Shown piece by piece: positions 1 through 5,169 of a DNA stretch of 11,975 nucleotides. The stretch lies in contig JABDIW010000293.1 of the NCBI GenBank assembly GCA_013003515.1, forward strand, positions 1-11,975, in the 5' to 3' direction. How positions within the stretch are numbered: position 1 is the stretch's first letter; each line of letters opens with the position of its first letter. Under the pieces are notes generated by a model. It saw nothing but the letters and a program-made list of their open reading frames with translations, was not told the origin of the DNA and made no database searches. The stretch comes from Acidimicrobiia bacterium. GTDB lineage: Bacteria > Actinomycetota > Acidimicrobiia > Spongiisociales > UBA5794. A program made the translations under genes and the position numbers.

Positions 1-98
1 CCAGCTCCGTTGGTCGTCCCGGCGGAGCGGCAAGCGCGTCGGAGGTTGGCTTCGCCGAACTCCAGCTCCGTTGGTCGTCCCGGCGGAGCGGCAAGCGC
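1..98. repeat. Tandem 37-bp hairpin repeat, 61-bp period
   Basis: The same 37 bases occur at 1-37 and 62-98, 61 bases apart, without mismatch. Each copy carries a perfect inverted repeat, GCTCCG (4-9; 65-70) with CGGAGC (23-28; 84-89), around a 13-14 base loop. In the second copy an outer, bulged arm GCTTCGCCG (49-57) can pair with CGGCAAGC (89-96). The copies sit directly after the stop of the minus-strand zinc-ribbon gene, so they could act as an mRNA 3' end structure. No T-tract follows, so an intrinsic terminator is not supported. It may be a REP-like dispersed element, and more copies may lie left of the window. The repeat is certain; its role is inference. Confidence 0.75.
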
Positions 99-104
99 TC
101 GGCT

Positions 105-293
105 TCAGGCCATTCGGCCTTGTGCGAAGCCGAGCACCTTGTGGCACTCCGGGCAGAAGAAGACGTTGTTTCGGCCTTGGAACAGCGGGAAGCCCCTGCC
201 CCTCGTGAAGACCATCGCAAGTTCCTTCTCGCAATGGGGGCACACGGGCTGGATGTCGTTGCGCACCACAAGCTCGAGAGTGCTCTCAGCCAC
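105..293 (-). CDS. Small zinc-ribbon protein, 62 aa
   Basis: The product has two CxxC pairs, CPHC (residues 18-21) and CPEC (47-50), separated by 25 residues, which is the layout of a four-cysteine zinc ribbon. The stretch between them is basic and aromatic (GRGFPLFQGRNN). I do not recognise a named family, and the molecular role is unknown; nucleic-acid or protein binding is a guess from the fold. The start is a GTG at 293, chosen because a strong ribosome site (AAAGGAGG, 308-301) lies 7 bases upstream. A longer reading from an ATG at 386 would run through the heptamer array and is not credible. A -10-like TACGAT lies at 327-322, so this gene would have a leader of about 20 bases, unlike most genes here. 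The hairpin repeats follow its stop. Confidence 0.75.
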   Translation of the reverse strand: MAESTLELVVRNDIQPVCPHCEKELAMVFTRGRGFPLFQGRNNVFFCPECHKVLGFAQGRMA

Positions 294-300
294 GGATGCA

Positions 301-308
301 CCTCCTTT
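301..308 (-). promoter_or_regulatory. Shine-Dalgarno site of the zinc-ribbon gene
   Basis: AAAGGAGG read on the minus strand, 7 bases before the GTG at 293. It is one of only two strong ribosome sites in the window and fixes the start of this gene. Confidence 0.75.
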
Positions 309-321
309 CGATCCATCCCGG

Positions 322-327
322 ATCGTA
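322..327 (-). promoter_or_regulatory. Putative -10 box of the zinc-ribbon gene
   Basis: TACGAT on the minus strand fits TANNNT. Transcription would begin near 315 and give a leader of about 22 bases that contains the ribosome site. No clear -35 box is visible. Confidence 0.4.
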
Positions 328-359
328 TGCCCCCCGTCGACCTGTGACCAGAGCCGAGA

Positions 360-450
360 TACCCAGAACCATCGACCATCGACCATCGACCATCGACTCG
401 CGACTAGGGACTAGGGACTGTCGACTGAGAACTGACAACTGACAACTCCC
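360..450. repeat. Degenerate heptamer tandem array
   Basis: From 367 to 450 there are 12 consecutive 7-base units with no phase slip, following (G/A)AC(C/T)NNN on the plus strand. The units are AACCATC, then GACCATC three times, GACTCGC, GACTAGG twice, GACTGTC, GACTGAG, AACTGAC twice, and AACTCCC. A thirteenth, TACCCAG, fits at 360-366. Neighbouring units are often identical while distant ones differ in the last three bases, as if units were duplicated locally and then drifted. The array ends exactly at the stop codon of the YIP1-family gene (452-450) and lies upstream of the zinc-ribbon promoter. It resembles the short tandemly repeated heptamers known from cyanobacteria. Function unknown. 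Confidence 0.85.
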
Positions 451-929
451 TAGAACACAAACGTCCAGATCCCCCGAAGCACCAGGAATGCCACCCACCC
501 GATCCCGACGGTTCCGATCGCTTTGCCGGTCGTGAAGTCCTGGCCCTCGCGGACGGCGACCACCGAGGCGATCAGCGCCCAGATCGAGCCGACCACGATG
601 CCGAACCAGGGGATGATGGCCAGTACCAGCGGTGCTTGAGCGAACCCGAGGACCCGCAGCATCTCACCGACGTCGGTCTGGCCGTCGAACAGGCTCGTCC
701 CTATCCATGCGGTGAGGAACGACCACACGAGCCAGCCGAACAGCCCCCCGATCGTCACGACGATGAAGGGCCATATGAAACCCTTGGCGGCGATGGCTGT
801 GCCGAGCCCGGTGATGAGCGAAGTGATGGCGACGATCAGGGCGGCCTGGCCGGTGTACTGCTCGTCCTTCTCGATGGTGTTGTAGAAGTCGAGGTCGAGT
901 CGTGCTGCGCGAATGGCGTTCTGGATCAT
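450..929 (-). CDS. YIP1-family integral membrane protein, 159 aa
   Basis: The product is very hydrophobic, with membrane segments at about residues 29-47, 51-79 (probably two), 96-126 (one or two) and 136-157. The segment LRVLGFAQAP (91-100) before a hydrophobic run, and the spacing of the helices, match the YIP1 domain. Prokaryotic members are small membrane proteins of unknown role. The N-terminus (IRAARLDLDFYNTIEKDE) is soluble and amphipathic. I chose the ATG at 929 because a TAGCGT -10 box lies 7 bases before it, giving a leaderless mRNA. The reading frame is open further back to 1544, but that part lies antisense to the lipoprotein gene and is low-complexity. The gene diverges from the lipoprotein gene, and the two may share a control region. 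Confidence 0.8.
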   Translation of the reverse strand: MIQNAIRAARLDLDFYNTIEKDEQYTGQAALIVAITSLITGLGTAIAAKGFIWPFIVVTIGGLFGWLVWSFLTAWIGTSLFDGQTDVGEMLRVLGFAQAPLVLAIIPWFGIVVGSIWALIASVVAVREGQDFTTGKAIGTVGIGWVAFLVLRGIWTFVF

Positions 930-936
930 GGCCAGG

Positions 937-942
937 ACGCTA
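937..942 (-). promoter_or_regulatory. -10 box of the YIP1-family gene
   Basis: TAGCGT on the minus strand, ending 7 bases before the ATG at 929. Transcription from here would begin at or next to the start codon. No -35 consensus is obvious. Confidence 0.55.
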
Positions 943-985
943 GCGAGGTGGGCGGCGTCGAGAGGACTCAGGTGTCTTGGGCATT

Positions 986-1012
986 CGTTCCCTAGTGCGT
1001 TCCCCCGGAACG
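986..1012. promoter_or_regulatory. Candidate operator with three CGTTCC half-sites
   Basis: CGTTCCC occurs at 986-992 and again at 998-1004, 12 bases apart. The second copy also forms a perfect inverted repeat with GGAACG at 1007-1012. The cluster covers the -35 region of the lipoprotein promoter, whose -10 is at 1017-1022, in the gap between divergent genes. A repressor or activator site is plausible. No other copy was noticed in the window. Confidence 0.35.
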
Positions 1013-1016
1013 GGCC

Positions 1017-1022
1017 TAGCGT
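1017..1022 (+). promoter_or_regulatory. -10 box of the lipoprotein gene
   Basis: TAGCGT, ending 7 bases before the GTG at 1030. There is no ribosome site between them, so the mRNA is probably leaderless. Confidence 0.55.
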
Positions 1023-1029
1023 TGGGTCT

Positions 1030-1875
1030 GTGAGACGTTTCGCCCTTGCCATCGGAGTCCTCGGGTTGGTGGCCGCATCGTGTGGCGGCGGCGAAACCGT
1101 CGAAGACACCACTACCACCGCTGTGACGACCACGACGAGCCCGACGACAACCACGATCCCGGTTCGGACGTTGGTCGCGCCCCAGGCGAGCATCGTCGTC
1201 GACGGTTCCGACGGTGACTGGGCGGCGGTGGAGGGTCTCCGCCTCAAGATGGACTCGGTCCACGGCGTGTACGGGCTCGATCCTGCCTGGGTCGACGTCA
1301 AGGTTGCCCACGACGACACCCATGTGTTCGTTCTGATGCGCCTCGACGACGACTTCAACTGGGATCCCGACGATCCGCGGCTGTCCGCCGCTCCGTCGGT
1401 TGCGTGGGCGATCGACGACATGGCAGGAGTCGCCCATGGTGCCGGCGACACCGATCGAGATGCCTCGTTCGGTCGCACCGACATCTGGCAGTGGAAGCTG
1501 GCATGTCCGTCGGGGACCGACGCCGGGGGCGCCGCCGCCGGCACAGTCAGTGACGGTGGCCGGGACCCTGAATGCTCTCTCGACGACCTGGTCGCCTCGA
1601 CCGCCTACGACGATGCCCCCGACTCGGGCGAGAACTCGCTTCTCGGTGCGTGGAGCCACACCGATCCCACCGAGGACGCCTTTGGCTCCTACGTGTTCGA
1701 GTTCAGCCGGCCCCTCGACACCGGTGACGCCGACGATCTCCAGTTCTCCATGGGCGACGTCGCGTTGCTCGCTCTCGCCTATTGGGATCCCGACAACGGA
1801 CCCGATGGCTGGGAGCCCGACCTGCACGTTGTCAGCTCGTACGAGGGCTGGATCGAGGTCACGCTGGTGCCCTAG
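1030..1875 (+). CDS. Lipoprotein with ethylbenzene dehydrogenase-like heme-binding domain, 281 aa
   Basis: The N-terminus is a lipoprotein signal: basic start (VRRF), hydrophobic core and lipobox ending VAASC, with Cys18 the likely acylated residue. A Thr-rich linker follows (about 27-43). The rest resembles the ethylbenzene dehydrogenase gamma/cytochrome c-552 type heme-binding domain: IVVDGSDGDWAAV (55-67), VKVAHDDTHVFVLMRL (90-105), DIWQWKLA (151-158) and FEFSRPLDTGDADDLQF (223-239). Members bind heme b or substrate on the outer side of the membrane, often with redox enzymes, but no oxidoreductase subunit or cytochrome gene is next to it here. GTG 1030 is chosen because the signal peptide begins there and a -10 box sits 7 bases upstream. 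The stop overlaps that of the convergent kinase gene. Domain assignment is from pattern memory; heme binding is inferred. Confidence 0.7.
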   Translation: MRRFALAIGVLGLVAASCGGGETVEDTTTTAVTTTTSPTTTTIPVRTLVAPQASIVVDGSDGDWAAVEGLRLKMDSVHGVYGLDPAWVDVKVAHDDTHVFVLMRLDDDFNWDPDDPRLSAAPSVAWAIDDMAGVAHGAGDTDRDASFGRTDIWQWKLACPSGTDAGGAAAGTVSDGGRDPECSLDDLVASTAYDDAPDSGENSLLGAWSHTDPTEDAFGSYVFEFSRPLDTGDADDLQFSMGDVALLALAYWDPDNGPDGWEPDLHVVSSYEGWIEVTLVP

Positions 1876-2921
1876 GCCTCGAGAGGCAGCTCGAGCTCGA
1901 ATCGGGTGGTCCCGTCGACGTGCTCGTAGCTCAACGATCCCCCCATGCGCTCTGCAAGGCGTCGGGAGACTGCAAGGCCGATGCCGGTGGGATGGACCCC
2001 GGTGTCCGGTTCGGGCGGGGTGCTGGGGATGCCCGGCCCGTCGTCGATGACCACCAGATGGCTTCGGCCTTCGATGGGGGTCTCCCAGCACCGCACGGTG
2101 ATGGTCGGGCCCCCGTACCGGATGGCGTTGTCGATGAGGTTTCGCACGATCTGGCGCAGGCGGATCGGGTCGGCGAACGCTCGAACGGGTCCTTCGTCGA
2201 TCGAGACGCTCCCGCGGTGCTCATCGGGCCAGCCATCGATCACTCGTCTGACCGTCCCGCACAGCTCGACCTGGTGCGGATCGATGGGCACCGGGGAGTC
2301 CGCGTCCCGACCGGCGACCAGGAGGTCGTCGATCAGGGCCACCATCTGGTCGGCCTGTTGCGTGATGATCTGGGCGATGTCGCGGACCGGTGCCAGCTCT
2401 TCGTCACTGAGCCGGTCATGCAACTCGGCGGAGAAGCCGAGGATGGCCGTCAACGGCGTCCGCAGTTCGTGCCCGATGGTCGTGAGGAACCGGTCCTTGG
2501 CAGCGAGCTCACCTCGCAGCCGTTCGGCCAGCAGCTGACGGTCGGTGATGTCCACGAGAACCCCGACCACCCGTGCCGGCGACCCGTCGTCATCCAGGAC
2601 TGCCCCGCCGCGAGCCGTCACCCACCTGGTCTCACCATCGGCGGTGACGATCCGGTGTTCGATGACGTAGGTCTCGCCTCCTCGAGCTGCTTCCCACAGT
2701 GCAGTCAGCGTGCGAGCCCGATCCTCGGGGTGAATCCACTCCGGCTCGGCGACGAACGTCGTCGACAAGGCGCCTGGGCGCAGGCCAAGCACCTGCTCGG
2801 CGTTCTCTGACCACACCACGGTGTTGGCGACGAGGTCGATGTCCCATGTCGCGGCGTTGGCGGCTTCCAGGGTGAACTGGAGCTTCGCCAGTTCCGCTGC
2901 GGGTTGAGGGGATGATGACAT
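1872..2921 (-). CDS. PAS-domain sensor histidine kinase, soluble, 349 aa
   Basis: Domains in order: a PAS domain with its C-terminal PAC part (about 13-128, ending VVGVLVDITDRQ), a HisKA dimerisation helix with the H-box GHELRTPLTAILGF (150-163, phospho-acceptor His151), and a HATPase_c domain with N-box NLIDNAIRYG (261-270), G1 box DDGPGIP (293-299) and G2 box TGIGLAVSRRLAERMGG (312-328). There is no signal peptide or membrane segment, so it should sense a cytoplasmic signal through PAS. All catalytic boxes are intact. No response regulator lies beside it, so it is an orphan kinase whose partner is elsewhere. The ATG at 2921 has no ribosome site. A TAGCGT box lies 11 bases upstream, in the 41-base gap after gnd, so it probably has its own promoter. 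Confidence 0.93.
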   Translation of the reverse strand: MSSSPQPAAELAKLQFTLEAANAATWDIDLVANTVVWSENAEQVLGLRPGALSTTFVAEPEWIHPEDRARTLTALWEAARGGETYVIEHRIVTADGETRWVTARGGAVLDDDGSPARVVGVLVDITDRQLLAERLRGELAAKDRFLTTIGHELRTPLTAILGFSAELHDRLSDEELAPVRDIAQIITQQADQMVALIDDLLVAGRDADSPVPIDPHQVELCGTVRRVIDGWPDEHRGSVSIDEGPVRAFADPIRLRQIVRNLIDNAIRYGGPTITVRCWETPIEGRSHLVVIDDGPGIPSTPPEPDTGVHPTGIGLAVSRRLAERMGGSLSYEHVDGTTRFELELPLEA

Positions 2922-2932
2922 AGATGTCTCGA

Positions 2933-2938
2933 ACGCTA
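2933..2938 (-). promoter_or_regulatory. -10 box of the histidine kinase gene
   Basis: TAGCGT on the minus strand, 11 bases before the ATG at 2921. Initiation about 7 bases further on would leave a leader of only a few bases. It lies between the gnd stop and the kinase start, arguing for separate transcription of the kinase. Confidence 0.5.
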
Positions 2939-2962
2939 CCGCAGCCGAGATCGATCCTGGGC

Positions 2963-3868
2963 CTACTCGGTCTTCACCGCATGGCCGCCGAACTGGTTGC
3001 GCATCGCCGACACCAGGCGGTCCGAGTATTCGACCTCATCCCGTGATGCGATGCGGCGCAGCAGCGAGAGAGTGATCACCGGTGCCGACACGTTCAGGTC
3101 GATCGACTCCTTCACGGTCCACCGGCCTTCTCCCGAGTCGGGGACGAAGGGGGCGATGCCTTCCATCGATGCGTTCTCGGCGAGGGCGTCGGCGGTGAGA
3201 TCCAGGAGCCAGGACCGAACAACCGAGCCAAACCTCCAGATCTCGGCGACCTGGTGCAGGTCGAGGTCGAACTCGTCCTTGGCCGCCATGATGGCGAAGC
3301 CCTCTGCGTACGCCTGCATGAGGCCGTATTCGACCCCGTTGTGGACCATCTTGGCGAAGTGGCCGGCGCCTGAGGGCCCCACGTGTCCCCATCCCGTGGA
3401 CGGGCTCGGGGCCAGGGTCTCCAGGACGGGGGTGATCGTCGACACGGCCTGGTCGTCGCCGCCAACCATCATCGAGTAGCCCTCGGTGAGGCCCCAAATC
3501 CCGCCCGAAGTCCCGACATCGATCATGTTGAGCCCGGCTGCCAGGCACTCAGCACCGCGGCGGGCCGTGTCCTTGTAGTTGGAGTTGCCACCGTCGATGA
3601 GGATGTCGCCGGGCTCGAGATGGGGGAGGAGCCCCTCGATCGTGGCCTCGACGGGTCTGCCGGCAGGAACCATGATCCACAGCACGCGAGGGGTTGGAAG
3701 CAGTGCTGCCATCGCCTCCAGAGACGGGGCCCCCTCGGCGCCCGTGGCGACGAGGTCGGCTACTGCGTCCTGGTTGAGATCGAAGCCCACCACCCGATGG
3801 CCCGCCTCGATCAGGCGCCGTGCCATGTTGGCGCCCATCTTCCCCAAGCCGATCATGCCGACATCCAT
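2963..3868 (-). CDS. gnd: 6-phosphogluconate dehydrogenase, decarboxylating, short form, 301 aa
   Basis: It oxidises 6-phosphogluconate to ribulose 5-phosphate and CO2 in the pentose phosphate pathway. The Rossmann motif GLGKMG (7-12) starts the protein. The second strand ends in Asp30 (VVGFD), which usually favours NAD over NADP; that is inference. DGGNSNYKDT (92-101), GTSGGIWGL (119-127) and KMVHNGVEYG (173-182) give catalytic Lys173, Asn177 and Glu180, matching Lys183, Asn187 and Glu190 of E. coli Gnd. RWT (249-251) and RNQFGGH (290-296) supply the phosphate-binding Arg and His. About 300 residues is normal for the short bacterial (GndA/YqeC) type. The ATG at 3868 is fixed by GAGGAG (3879-3874) 5 bases upstream and by the Rossmann start. 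An open frame continues to 4354 but is a shadow of the divergent gene. Confidence 0.95.
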   Translation of the reverse strand: MDVGMIGLGKMGANMARRLIEAGHRVVGFDLNQDAVADLVATGAEGAPSLEAMAALLPTPRVLWIMVPAGRPVEATIEGLLPHLEPGDILIDGGNSNYKDTARRGAECLAAGLNMIDVGTSGGIWGLTEGYSMMVGGDDQAVSTITPVLETLAPSPSTGWGHVGPSGAGHFAKMVHNGVEYGLMQAYAEGFAIMAAKDEFDLDLHQVAEIWRFGSVVRSWLLDLTADALAENASMEGIAPFVPDSGEGRWTVKESIDLNVSAPVITLSLLRRIASRDEVEYSDRLVSAMRNQFGGHAVKTE

Positions 3869-3873
3869 GTGTG

Positions 3874-3879
3874 CTCCTC
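3874..3879 (-). promoter_or_regulatory. Shine-Dalgarno site of gnd
   Basis: GAGGAG on the minus strand, 5 bases before the ATG at 3868. It decides the gnd start against the longer open frame. Confidence 0.7.
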
Positions 3880-3896
3880 GCTCGGTGACGGAGGGG

Positions 3897-3902
3897 AGGC
3901 TA
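3897..3902 (-). promoter_or_regulatory. Putative -10 box of gnd
   Basis: TAGCCT on the minus strand. Initiation near 3890 would give a leader of about 20 bases that contains the GAGGAG site. It lies where the -35 of the opposite promoter (-10 at 3920-3925) would fall, so the two promoters overlap and may interfere with each other. Confidence 0.4.
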
Positions 3903-3919
3903 GGTCCGGTCTCCGTTGG

Positions 3920-3925
3920 TACGGT
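3920..3925 (+). promoter_or_regulatory. -10 box of the 3932-6286 operon
   Basis: TACGGT, ending 6 bases before the ATG at 3932, with no ribosome site between. It fits leaderless initiation of the three-gene operon. Confidence 0.5.
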
Positions 3926-3931
3926 GTTTCG

Positions 3932-4360
3932 ATGTCCAAGCCGATCATCGCGGTCGATGTTCCCCAGCTCGGTGACGAGCGCCGCCGCCACTGGGCCAAG
4001 GTCGTCACCTTCGTCGACGTCTCCAAGACCAATGGCTGGGCCTTCGAGGGCGACTTCATCGCCGATGGCGGCGTTCAGGATGTCGAATCCGGGTCGGTGA
4101 TCCTCGTGTACGGGGAGAGAGGTTCCCGGGGGAACCCGCACTCCCTGGCGGCAGTGTTCATTGCCAACCCGGATGGGACCCTGTCGCGTCATCTCGAAGC
4201 CGAAGGCCGTGCCTGGGCCCGCACCCTCCGCGATGAGGTCGCCGAACTGCTCCTGCAGGACGCACCGATACAGGCCAAGCCCTGGGACCCCGCACTCCTC
4301 TCGTATGACGACGCCGCCATCCTCGAGGAGGTCCGCCGTCGGGGGCTCGACCAACCGTGA
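3932..4360 (+). CDS. Unknown protein, 142 aa, first gene of operon
   Basis: I do not recognise this family. The protein is soluble, with no signal peptide or membrane helix. It begins MSKPIIAVDVPQLGDE. A probably beta-rich middle follows (VVTFVDVSKTNGWAF, GSVILVYGERG, SLAAVFIANPDG), with a helical, charged C-terminal part (residues 88-138). No cysteines or obvious metal or nucleotide motif are present. The ATG at 3932 is supported by a TACGGT box 6 bases upstream. Its stop codon overlaps the GTG of the metallo-hydrolase by 4 bases (GTGA), so the two are almost certainly translated together. Context suggests a role linked to the hydrolase and the F420-type oxidoreductase downstream. The codon usage resembles its neighbours and gives no hint of recent transfer. 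Confidence 0.8.
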   Translation: MSKPIIAVDVPQLGDERRRHWAKVVTFVDVSKTNGWAFEGDFIADGGVQDVESGSVILVYGERGSRGNPHSLAAVFIANPDGTLSRHLEAEGRAWARTLRDEVAELLLQDAPIQAKPWDPALLSYDDAAILEEVRRRGLDQP

Positions 4361-5169
4361 CCGGGACGATCGAGGAGCTGTTTCCAGGCGTCTATCGGCG
4401 TCGCCACGAGGCTCTCGACCTCAACTGCGGGATCGTGGTCGGTTCGGACGGGGTCGCCGTCATCGACACACGGGAGACACCAACGGCCGGCAAGGATCTC
4501 GTCGACGCCGTGCGCACCGTGACCGACCAGCCGATTCGGTGGGTGATCAACACCCACTGGCACTGGGATCACGCCTGGGGCAACGCCGCCTTCTCGGGCT
4601 CGTCGATCTGGGGGCATACCCGGTGCCAGGAGGTCCTCGAAGCTGTCGGTGCCGCCGAGATCGAGGCCGTCAAGCATTGGTTCCGCCCCGAGCGCCATCA
4701 CGAGCTCGACGACCTGGAAGTCGTGCCACCAACGGGGACCTTCGACGACATGGCATTCATCGATCTCGGTGGTCGTGGCCTGACGCTGACATTCCACGGC
4801 CTCGCTCACACCGATGCGGACATCGTCGTCGGTGTCACCGATGCGCCCGTCCTCTATGCGGGCGACATCGTCGAGGAGTCGGCGCCCCCCTTCTTCGGTG
4901 ACGGATATCCGCTCGACTGGCCGTTGACCCTGGATTCAGTGATCGCGACTCGCCCGGAGGTGGTGGTGCCCGGGCACGGAGACACCATCGATCTGGCCAT
5001 TGTCGAGGCGCAGAGATCCTCCATCGCTGCCGGCGTCGACATCGCCCGCACCGCTCACGCCGCCGGCATCCCTGTCGCCGAGGTCCCGGTGTCTGGATCC
5101 CCGTTCCCAGAGCCGACATTTCGGGAGCTCGTGGCTCGCTCCTATCTCCAGCTCGACGCCGATGAGTGA
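4357..5169 (+). CDS. Metallo-beta-lactamase-fold hydrolase, 270 aa
   Basis: The classic metal-binding set is present: THWHWDH (66-72; His67, His69, Asp71, His72), His151 in GLAHTDADIV, Asp170 in YAGDIVEE and His207 in VPGHGD. All ligands for two metal ions, usually zinc, are intact. The N-terminal part (LNCGIVVGSDGVAVIDT) is typical of the wider glyoxalase II/SoxH/quinoprotein-relay group of cytoplasmic hydrolases. The substrate cannot be read from the sequence; a thioester, lactone or similar ester is likely. There is no signal peptide. The GTG start overlaps the preceding stop, and no good ribosome site is close, which fits coupled translation. Its end overlaps the next gene by 8 bases. A beta-lactam resistance role is not suggested. 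Confidence 0.9.
   Translation: MTGTIEELFPGVYRRRHEALDLNCGIVVGSDGVAVIDTRETPTAGKDLVDAVRTVTDQPIRWVINTHWHWDHAWGNAAFSGSSIWGHTRCQEVLEAVGAAEIEAVKHWFRPERHHELDDLEVVPPTGTFDDMAFIDLGGRGLTLTFHGLAHTDADIVVGVTDAPVLYAGDIVEESAPPFFGDGYPLDWPLTLDSVIATRPEVVVPGHGDTIDLAIVEAQRSSIAAGVDIARTAHAAGIPVAEVPVSGSPFPEPTFRELVARSYLQLDADE

Noticed and set aside
1..98. Hairpin repeats as an intrinsic terminator of the zinc-ribbon gene
   Set aside because: The stems have large loops and are not followed by a T-rich tract on the minus strand; other explanations fit as well.
10..414. Open frame of 134 codons on the plus strand
   Set aside because: It crosses the hairpin repeats, the zinc-ribbon gene and the heptamer array, and its product is low-complexity with no domain.
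360..450. Heptamer array as a CRISPR-like array
   Set aside because: The period is 7 bases, there are no spacers of 25-40 bases between identical repeats, and no cas gene is present.
930..1544. N-terminal extension of the YIP1-family protein by about 205 residues
   Set aside because: The extension is antisense to the lipoprotein gene, is rich in Ser/Thr/Val repeats, and would bypass the TAGCGT box placed before the ATG at 929.
940..2091. Minus-strand open frame of 383 codons
   Set aside because: It is antisense to the lipoprotein and runs out of frame through the end of the kinase gene; its His/Arg-rich composition is typical of GC-rich shadow frames.
3869..4354. N-terminal extension of gnd by 162 residues
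   Set aside because: It is antisense to the divergent 142-aa gene, while the ATG at 3868 has a ribosome site and starts the Rossmann fold directly.
4357..5169. Metallo-hydrolase as an antibiotic beta-lactamase
   Set aside because: It has no signal peptide, sits in an operon with an oxidoreductase, and the fold is shared by many cytoplasmic hydrolases.
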